Below, piece by piece: positions 31,504 to 37,041 of a stretch of DNA of 37,041 nt. The notes under the pieces were generated by a model. It ran no database searches. It was not told the origin of the DNA and saw only the letters and a list, made by a program, of their open reading frames with translations. Made by a program: the position numbers and the translations under genes. The stretch is from Promethearchaeota archaeon (GTDB lineage: Archaea; Asgardarchaeota; Lokiarchaeia; Sigyniarchaeales; SOKP01). How positions within the stretch are numbered: the stretch's first letter is position 1; each line of letters opens with the position of its first letter. Location of the stretch: contig JAHPYZ010000013.1 of assembly GCA_019058425.1 (NCBI GenBank), positions 35,626 through 72,666 of the forward strand, read 5' to 3'.

Positions 31504-32805
31504 CTACATAAGAGTTTGAGCAAATAATTTAATTTTCTCTCTTATGATCTTTTCAGAGGCAAATCGAGCATCACCAACATCTACATCAATTAAGAGCATG
31601 GGAATTCCAACTTCGTCTCTTAAGGCTTCTCTTAAAATCTGAGGTACACTGCCAAATTGTTTGCAGCCTATATGAGATGTGAAGATGAAACAATCAGCTG
31701 AATAATCTTTTGCTAGTTGAACACATTGATCGATAAAAGAGTAGTAAAATTCCGCAGATTGTTTTACCATTGGAGCTTCCATTGCTCTTTTTGCCATTCC
31801 ATAGAACATGGTGTCTATATCTGATTGAATATTAATTGGTTCAGCAAAATTATAATTAAAAATATCAAATAGAATTGACATTCCTAGGTGACGATCTAAC
31901 CACTCTCCAAGTTCTAAATCAAAAAATATGACCATATATGGCCAAATACTTCTAATTTTTTCTTCTCCACCATGATGTTCTTTATTTTTATACCTTACTT
32001 TTGCAATTTCAAGCATTTCATTATAAAAATTCAATTTTTCGGGACGTCCTGAGAAGTAAATTGCTGCCGCTGCGGCCATCACATTAAACATATTCTCTAC
32101 TGGACAGGGTTTTGCTTTTTTTAATTCGAAAATCTCTAATTGAATTTTTGAGACTTGATTTTCTATTTCAATGGCTTTCTTTAATTTATCATAATCAGGC
32201 TTTTGATTAATAGTTTCACCTAACTTTTCTAATCCAATCTTAATTTGCTCACCGTGGTAATAATAACTCTTTTCCTCTTTTAAAAATGGTAAATCTGGTG
32301 CAATAAGAGGGATCTTTTTATGATATGAAAAAAATGGATATGAAGCATATGTATTGTCACATGGAGCTGTCGGTGTAATAATAGCATCGAACTTGAATAG
32401 ATCATCCAACGTCATCCCCATTGTACCTTTTTGAGAGCTACAAGTATGAAATGGGTGACCCCAATTAGTGATTAAATCATAATATGGTTCAGAACCGTGA
32501 GGTAATAAAGCTGCTAATAAATATGAGACAGCTTCTATGCACACAGGTACGCAATCAAAGCATGAAAGATATTCTGTAGGGAATGAGAAATGATGACCAA
32601 TTATAGGTGAACCTTCTCTTGCTTTTTGAATATATTCTTCCATTAATGATTTTAAAAGTTTCAATCCAATTCTTAATGAAGGAATTCCTTGGTCTGGGAG
32701 TATTCCCTCAATTAATCCATGAGTTGATGAAACTGATTCATACAGCATTTTATATGGAATAATTCTGTTTTCCAATTCTATATTATTTACCATTTCACCA
32801 CACAT
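31504..32805 (-). CDS. 2-hydroxyacyl-CoA dehydratase/benzoyl-CoA reductase-like subunit 1 (HgdB/BcrB type)
   Basis: 433 residues. Family motifs: CFDCVPVCIEA (C82, C85, C89), HTCSS (C122), TPTAPCDNTY (C149), SHIGCKQFGSVPQILREAL (C381) and LLIDVDVGDARFASE. Three of these cysteines would hold a 4Fe-4S or double-cubane cluster. Members dehydrate 2-hydroxyacyl-CoAs, reduce benzoyl-CoA, or (double-cubane proteins) reduce small molecules, all driven by an ATP-dependent activator. Subunit 2 starts 9 bp upstream of this gene, giving a tightly coupled pair. The gap to the next gene (86 bp) is longer, so a second promoter for the redox genes is possible. ATG at 32805. Confidence 0.88.
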   Translation of the reverse strand: MCGEMVNNIELENRIIPYKMLYESVSSTHGLIEGILPDQGIPSLRIGLKLLKSLMEEYIQKAREGSPIIGHHFSFPTEYLSCFDCVPVCIEAVSYLLAALLPHGSEPYYDLITNWGHPFHTCSSQKGTMGMTLDDLFKFDAIITPTAPCDNTYASYPFFSYHKKIPLIAPDLPFLKEEKSYYYHGEQIKIGLEKLGETINQKPDYDKLKKAIEIENQVSKIQLEIFELKKAKPCPVENMFNVMAAAAAIYFSGRPEKLNFYNEMLEIAKVRYKNKEHHGGEEKIRSIWPYMVIFFDLELGEWLDRHLGMSILFDIFNYNFAEPINIQSDIDTMFYGMAKRAMEAPMVKQSAEFYYSFIDQCVQLAKDYSADCFIFTSHIGCKQFGSVPQILREALRDEVGIPMLLIDVDVGDARFASEKIIREKIKLFAQTLM

Positions 32806-32814
32806 TTTATTTCA

Positions 32815-33963
32815 TTATATCATTTCTAAGAATGCTTCTATTCGTGTTTGCAAGCGTGTTGTATCTGATTGATAGAATTCTCTATCCATATTTAGAACAG
32901 GGATATCTAATTCTTTAAATTCATGTGTAAAAAGCATATTATCACATCCATGCAAATCGCAATTGTTTATCCTTTGTAAAATAACTCCTTCAATGTTAGC
33001 TCTTTTGATTTCTTCTTTCAGGAAATCTAATCTTCTTTCATGGTCATCCATCATTCTTGGACATGATAATCTGTAATATAATCGTCTAGTAATGCTTTCT
33101 AAAGGAGATCTACCAGATTCTAGATTAACATCATCCATAAAATTTCGAGTTCCAAAACATAATACATCAGAAGCTAAAAATGCTCCTGAATTTTCTATTA
33201 ATTCTGTAAAGTTAGTATTATCCACTACACTACCCACTAAAAGAATTCGTTTTTTATTATCAATATTTAAATCTTCACGTTCGGTGAGTAAAGTCTTGAG
33301 CCTCCTTAATTCATCATTAGCAATGTCTTTAGGAATTGAAGAATTTGCCATACTTATCTGTAATGCTTCACTACCCGTAAGTTTAGGATTTTTTTGAATT
33401 CTAAACTTATGTAATTCCCTGAGGAGTTTTCTATTTTCATTATATATCTTTATTGATTTTATTAATTTCTCATTAGTTATTTCATTTATTTGAAAATTTT
33501 GCTCTAACTCTTCTTTAAGCTCCTCTACTTCTTTTTTATACCATTCAAATCCCTCATCAGTGATAATATGAGGTAACGCTAAATAAAACCTATTAACATT
33601 TTTCTTAAAATTCTCTCTTTTAAACACTTTAAGATCAAAAAGTTCAAACATTCGTCGACTATGATCACAGCTATTGCAGACTAAAAATCCATCTAAAAAA
33701 TCGTATATTCCTCGTAAAGCCATGTCTAAGGTGGCTCTGACATAAGAACAAGTAAATCTAACCATATATATATCTCCAAGATCAGTATCTTTATTTCCTG
33801 TGGATCTAATTCTAAATGGTAATAAATCTGCGGCATGAAGTAATTCTTCTGGTATATATGTACAATAATAACCTACAACATTCTTACTATTTTTCTGCCA
33901 ATCTTCTATATGTGGGTTATTAATCGTATTGGAAATCTTTAAAAAGGAATCATCTAAAATCAT
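32815..33963 (-). CDS. 2-hydroxyacyl-CoA dehydratase/benzoyl-CoA reductase-like subunit 2 (HgdA/BcrC type)
   Basis: 382 residues. N-terminal GYYCTYIPEELLHAADLLPF (C34) and FTCSYVRATLDMALRG (C72) with LDGFLVCNSCDHSRRM (C96, C99) are the BcrC/HgdA-type cluster region. Later LQRINNCDLHGCDN and the LNMDREFYQSDTTRLQTRIEAFLEM end match the family. It pairs with the downstream subunit to form the usual heterodimer. The usual HgdC/BcrAD ASKHA activator ATPase is not in the window; the RACo-like protein at 1-1689 is a different ASKHA branch. ATG at 33963 has GTGAT upstream. Confidence 0.88.
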   Translation of the reverse strand: MILDDSFLKISNTINNPHIEDWQKNSKNVVGYYCTYIPEELLHAADLLPFRIRSTGNKDTDLGDIYMVRFTCSYVRATLDMALRGIYDFLDGFLVCNSCDHSRRMFELFDLKVFKRENFKKNVNRFYLALPHIITDEGFEWYKKEVEELKEELEQNFQINEITNEKLIKSIKIYNENRKLLRELHKFRIQKNPKLTGSEALQISMANSSIPKDIANDELRRLKTLLTEREDLNIDNKKRILLVGSVVDNTNFTELIENSGAFLASDVLCFGTRNFMDDVNLESGRSPLESITRRLYYRLSCPRMMDDHERRLDFLKEEIKRANIEGVILQRINNCDLHGCDNMLFTHEFKELDIPVLNMDREFYQSDTTRLQTRIEAFLEMI

Positions 33964-33977
33964 TTACATCACTTATT

Positions 33978-34460
33978 TTATTCTTTATACATATTGTGTT
34001 TACCAATCATCAAGCATCTGGCAAATTTTAAAGCAGCAATATAAGAACCTTTAATTTTCAATGTTCCTGGAATAACGTATTTTAATAGTTTTGCTAAACC
34101 AAAAAAATTATGTTTTGAACGAATTATATTGCTAATTACTGTTAATATCTTCTCTTCTTTAACATTTAGGATAATTTTTGCGATAGGGTCATTTGCTCTT
34201 TCAGCATGACAAGTAAAATTATTTTTATCAGATGTAAGTATAAATGTTATATAACCTTCTAGTTGTTTAATATAAAGTTCAACTTCTTTACCTTCTAGAT
34301 TCCCTATCTTCTTAAAAGGTTCTTCTTGACCATATAAATCAATTAACATTTTAGCTAATCGAGTAATATTAAGGATTTTTGTGTCCCTAATTAAATTCTC
34401 AGCGCGAGTATTTATATTAGTTATTTCAAAAGATTTAATTTGATTTATAGCGACCACCAA
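33978..34460 (-). CDS. SCP2 sterol-carrier-like small protein
   Basis: 160 residues, no catalytic residues. The pattern ANDPIAKIILNVKEEKILTV with a hydrophobic C-terminal helix, then GTLKIKGSYIAALKFARCL, resembles the SCP2 fold, which binds acyl chains, sterols or acyl-CoA. This would suit a neighbour acting on CoA thioesters. No ATG is available before residue 38; TTG 34460 or GTG 34457 is used. It has a TATA box of its own (34499-34507) and is 14 bp upstream of the dehydratase subunit 2 gene, so it probably begins the main operon. Confidence 0.6.
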   Translation of the reverse strand: MVVAINQIKSFEITNINTRAENLIRDTKILNITRLAKMLIDLYGQEEPFKKIGNLEGKEVELYIKQLEGYITFILTSDKNNFTCHAERANDPIAKIILNVKEEKILTVISNIIRSKHNFFGLAKLLKYVIPGTLKIKGSYIAALKFARCLMIGKHNMYKE

Positions 34461-34498
34461 TTTAGTAAGAATGCAATTAATTTATTTTGAATTTTCAA

Positions 34499-34507
34499 GT
34501 ATATAAA
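34499..34507 (-). promoter_or_regulatory. TATA box for the SCP2-dehydratase operon
   Basis: TTTATATAC on the minus strand lies 39 bp before the TTG start at 34460. A TTGAA-TT-TTCAA inverted repeat (34487-34498) directly follows it. This suggests transcription of the main operon can start here, separate from the zinc-ribbon gene. Confidence 0.5.
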
Positions 34508-34530
34508 GATTTTTTTAATATTTCGGTAAA

Positions 34531-34893
34531 TTACTCAAAGGGTTCAAATCTTCTACAGATTGAATCTTTCTTTAAAAATTTATTTTTAACCTGACAATGC
34601 AGCTTCTCTTCATTATAATAGAGACAATTACAGCACGAATAAAGATGATTTTTTACTTTTTTAGTTATTTCATTTAATTTTTCAGGATAATTTCCTTTAT
34701 TCAACATTATTCTAAGTTTATCATGAGAAGTAGCTGTTAATCTAGAATAAATAGTCTTAGGAGAGGGAGGATCCCAAATCTCTAGTACGTATGTGTTAGA
34801 AGTATTCTTAGAATGAGATTTTTGGTTGTTATATCCACACTTACAAGCATTTTTCCTCAACAAGCTCCCGCATTCTGGACAGAAATCAACCAA
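34531..34893 (-). CDS. Small zinc-ribbon protein with a second cysteine cluster
   Basis: 120 residues, no recognised enzymatic family. An N-terminal zinc ribbon CPECGSLLRKNACKCG (C5, C8, C17, C19) is followed by a linker and a C-terminal set: SCCNCLYYNEEKLHCQ...SICRRFEPFE. The C-terminal CxxC...C...C with RFxP recalls small archaeal cysteine-rich domains, which may bind Zn or an Fe-S cluster. The start is TTG at 34893 with a strong AAGGTGAT nine bases upstream. It precedes the dehydratase-type operon by 70 bp and may be an accessory or regulator for it; inference only. Confidence 0.7.
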   Translation of the reverse strand: MVDFCPECGSLLRKNACKCGYNNQKSHSKNTSNTYVLEIWDPPSPKTIYSRLTATSHDKLRIMLNKGNYPEKLNEITKKVKNHLYSCCNCLYYNEEKLHCQVKNKFLKKDSICRRFEPFE

Positions 34894-35071
34894 TATTCTT
34901 TTATCACCTTTAATTGTTTATAATAAGTTTTAATTAGTTAAATATTCTCTAATTTCATTACAACAATTTATTTGATTTTTAATTAACAATACTGTTAAAT
35001 AAAGATAATGAGAATAGATTTATCTCAAATTTATTATAATATTCTTTATTCCACCCAATTAAGAGTATTAA

Positions 35072-35081
35072 TTTTATAAAA
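35072..35081 (+). promoter_or_regulatory. TATA box for the URO-D methyltransferase
   Basis: TTTTATAAAA, in a symmetric context, would start transcription near 35100-35105, just before the URO-D reading frame. The divergent region 34894-35132 also holds TTAACA-ATAC-TGTTAA (34983-34998), a weaker inverted repeat, and no other gene. Confidence 0.45.
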
Positions 35082-35132
35082 TTATCAATAAATTAGGGTG
35101 TATTACTCATAGTCTTATCAAAACGAGAACGT

Positions 35133-36269
35133 GTGTTTAAAGCTCTTGAACTTGATGGGGAACCAGATCTGGTTCCAATCCATTATTTTGGTTTTGAGCA
35201 GACTGGACAATCTTTTCAATCATTCAAAGACTCTGAAGAAAAGAAAACATGCGATGGTTGGGTTAAAAGTAAGAACTCAAAGGTTAAATATTACCTCACA
35301 GAGCCAAGGTTTTGGAATGTTGATCTTTGGGGTATGGATCCATTTGGTGAGCATAAAATAAAGATAAGATATAGACCAGCTCCACCAGAATATCCCGACT
35401 GCCGTATTAATATCATGGATGGGAGGATATATAAAATAGTTAAACAACCAAATACAGGGTTAGAATATACTTGGTATGTGGATGGTCATTTTAAAACTCC
35501 AGAAATCTTATATTCTTATTGGGAAAAGTATGGAAAACCTACAGAAAAGATTAATGATAGAATTAATTATTCCCCTCAAGTTTGGGAAGATTATATAGAA
35601 ACACTTGCACCCTACTTTTATTCAATGGTAAATTTGCCATTAAATCCTTCTGAAGTTTTAATAGGTGGTATTACTTTCCTTCGTTTTTCATATTACATCC
35701 GTAAAAACCCAAAATTCATTCATGATATAATGGATGAATACACTAAGGTAAATATTGAGATAATTAAGCGACTAAGTGAAGCTGGTGTAGATATTGTTAC
35801 TTTTGGTGATGATTTGGGTTATAAAGAAAATCAATTTTTTTCTCTCAAAACATTTCGAGAATTTATCCTTCCATATCATAAAAGCATTTATCAAGCTTGT
35901 AAGAAGAGAGGAATACTAGTTGTATTACACTCGTGTGGCAATGTAGATCCATTTCTACCAGATCTAGTTGATGCAGGACTTACATGTATTCAATCTTTAG
36001 AAGTTACAGCAGGAGTTGATTTGGAAGGGTTAAAGAAAACATTAGGAGATCGTTTATGTTTCATGGGAGGTTTAGATTCATCAGGGGCATTGACATATGG
36101 AACTCCTAAAGATGTAGAGGAAAATGTGAAAAATACTATAAAGATTGCTGGAAAAGGGGGAGGCTATTTTGTTGGACCTAGTCATGATATTTTAAATATA
36201 CCTTGGGAAAATATATTAGCATTAAGAGCTGCTATAGAAAAATATAGGAAATATCCATTGGATTATTAA
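35133..36269 (+). CDS. URO-D family corrinoid methyltransferase-like protein (MtaA/MtbA-type)
   Basis: 378 residues from GTG 35133. The C-terminal zinc site reads LHSCGNVDPFLPDLVDAG, the HxC pattern that binds the thiol or the methyl donor Zn in this family. GLDSSGALTYGTPKDVEENV and GGGYFVGPSHDILNIPWEN are also family-typical. True uroporphyrinogen decarboxylase is unlikely without haem genes nearby; methyl transfer to or from a corrinoid protein is the likely role. Eight further sense codons lie upstream and encode SKRERV, the usual beginning of the family (xxRERVxxAL), but with no ATG, GTG or TTG; only ATA at 35109 sits at a plausible site, after AGGGTG. The callable start may therefore be too short by eight codons. 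A GPH transporter starts 107 bp downstream. Confidence 0.85.
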   Translation: MFKALELDGEPDLVPIHYFGFEQTGQSFQSFKDSEEKKTCDGWVKSKNSKVKYYLTEPRFWNVDLWGMDPFGEHKIKIRYRPAPPEYPDCRINIMDGRIYKIVKQPNTGLEYTWYVDGHFKTPEILYSYWEKYGKPTEKINDRINYSPQVWEDYIETLAPYFYSMVNLPLNPSEVLIGGITFLRFSYYIRKNPKFIHDIMDEYTKVNIEIIKRLSEAGVDIVTFGDDLGYKENQFFSLKTFREFILPYHKSIYQACKKRGILVVLHSCGNVDPFLPDLVDAGLTCIQSLEVTAGVDLEGLKKTLGDRLCFMGGLDSSGALTYGTPKDVEENVKNTIKIAGKGGGYFVGPSHDILNIPWENILALRAAIEKYRKYPLDY

Positions 36270-36376
36270 AGTAAATAAAATCTTTATTAAGTATAAGATT
36301 AAATCTATATATACTATAAAAATCTCTATTGATTATCATTATAAATTAGTTAAAAAAAGTTAAAGAGTTGATTCAA

Positions 36377-37041
36377 ATGAGCCAAATTAGTGAATTAGAT
36401 GATGGGACTAGATATTCTAATCTGAATATTTTGTCTTTTAGTATGTATCAAGTCACATGGACTGTGATTATTGCTGCCTTAAATTTAACTTATTTCATAT
36501 TTTATCATACGGTTGTTGGGTTGCATCCATTTTTAATTTTTCTTGCTATTGGGATTTATACAGTATGGGATTCCATTAATGAGCCTCTTTTTGGATATTT
36601 AGTTGATCGTAATTTTAAATGGACCAAAAAGTGGGGTAGACGTTTCCCATGGATCGTTATAGGCATTGTACCATTCGGACTTTCATTCTATCTGATATAT
36701 TCACCTCCTAATATCGACGCAGCAACTAATCCTTGGCCAATTTTTGGATGGCTTGTAATGTCTTATTTTATATTTGATATTTTTCTCACTTTATTAGATA
36801 TTAATGTTGGTACTCTTCGCGCAGATAAATTTCGTACTGATTCTCAACGTAGAAGGTATTCTAAATATTTTGGTCCAATTGACATGATATCTCAAGCTTT
36901 AGGCATGATGTTACCAACAATTTTTCTAGCTCTTGGTACAGGTCGACAATCTTTTTCTACAATGGCTATTGCTATAGGTTTAATAGGAATTATTAGTGGT
37001 ATTTCCTTTTTACCTGGAGCACGTGAAGATAAGTCTATTAT
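36377..37041 (+). CDS. GPH-family MFS symporter 3 (3' truncated by window edge)
   Basis: The frame runs from ATG 36377 to the end of the window, 221 codons without a stop. Helices one and two are followed by the GPH signature DSINEPLFGYLVDRN then KKWGRRFPWI. It resembles the two other symporters in the window (14004-15407, 18847-20256). The gene follows the URO-D gene on the same strand, and a TATA-like TATAAAAA lies at about 36315-36322. Since URO-D-type methyltransferases and GPH transporters occur together for methylated substrates such as betaines, this may import the methyl donor or a sugar; inference. It is truncated by the window, not broken. Confidence 0.85.
   Translation, partial: MSQISELDDGTRYSNLNILSFSMYQVTWTVIIAALNLTYFIFYHTVVGLHPFLIFLAIGIYTVWDSINEPLFGYLVDRNFKWTKKWGRRFPWIVIGIVPFGLSFYLIYSPPNIDAATNPWPIFGWLVMSYFIFDIFLTLLDINVGTLRADKFRTDSQRRRYSKYFGPIDMISQALGMMLPTIFLALGTGRQSFSTMAIAIGLIGIISGISFLPGAREDKSI

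Overview
The window is a visibly AT-rich stretch of an archaeal chromosome. Archaeal TATA boxes precede several genes, and ribosome-binding sites are of the GGTGAT type, followed by ATG, GTG or TTG starts. The gene content is that of an anaerobe: tungsten aldehyde:ferredoxin oxidoreductase, HdrD-like iron-sulfur protein, CooC-type ATPase, an acetyl-CoA-synthase-like domain, BcrB/BcrC-like dehydratase subunits, a corrinoid-type URO-D methyltransferase and a RACo-like corrinoid reactivator. The mix, with several GPH-family transporters, an LVIVD propeller and a SNF2/SWIM pair, looks most like an Asgard (Lokiarchaeia-like) archaeon. This is inference from gene content; no rRNA or tRNA is visible. 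No CRISPR array, transposase or integrase was seen.

Layout. 1-3.6 kb: the 3' part of a RACo-like ASKHA protein and an AMP-forming acyl-CoA ligase that lacks the usual A10 lysine. 3.9-8.0 kb: a SNF2-family ATPase and a SWIM zinc-finger protein, closely spaced. 8.1-12.4 kb (minus strand): membrane and surface genes, namely a small protein made of two tandem repeats, a membrane-anchored double winged-helix regulator, an ICMT-like methyltransferase, and a seven-repeat LVIVD propeller between two paralogous four-helix membrane proteins. The paralogs share their 3' flank, including a nearly invariant 27-bp element.

12.5-25.2 kb: a catabolic-looking block. It has a CrtI-like flavoprotein, two GPH-type symporters, an aldehyde:ferredoxin oxidoreductase followed at once by a LarA-type nickel racemase, an IlvD/Edd dehydratase divergent from an RraA-family protein, and a GH38-like glycosidase. 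Transporters, glycosidase, dehydratase, RraA/aldolase-like protein and aldehyde oxidoreductase together suggest uptake and breakdown of a sugar, sugar acid or other hydroxy acid with ferredoxin reduction; the substrate is not identified. Perfect palindromes lie in the control regions of several of these genes.

25.2-27 kb: a cation-efflux-like membrane protein with extra N- and C-terminal domains. 27.1-34.9 kb (minus strand): a tightly packed cluster, in transcription order zinc-ribbon protein, SCP2-like protein, two BcrB/BcrC-like subunits, GlcD-like flavoprotein, HdrD-like iron-sulfur protein, stand-alone ACS-beta-like domain and CooC-like ATPase. This is the best candidate for an undescribed system: a flavin/Fe-S electron module joined to a low-potential double-cubane-type enzyme and nickel/CO-dehydrogenase-type accessory proteins. 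35.1-37 kb: a divergent URO-D family methyltransferase and the start of a third GPH-family transporter, cut by the window edge.
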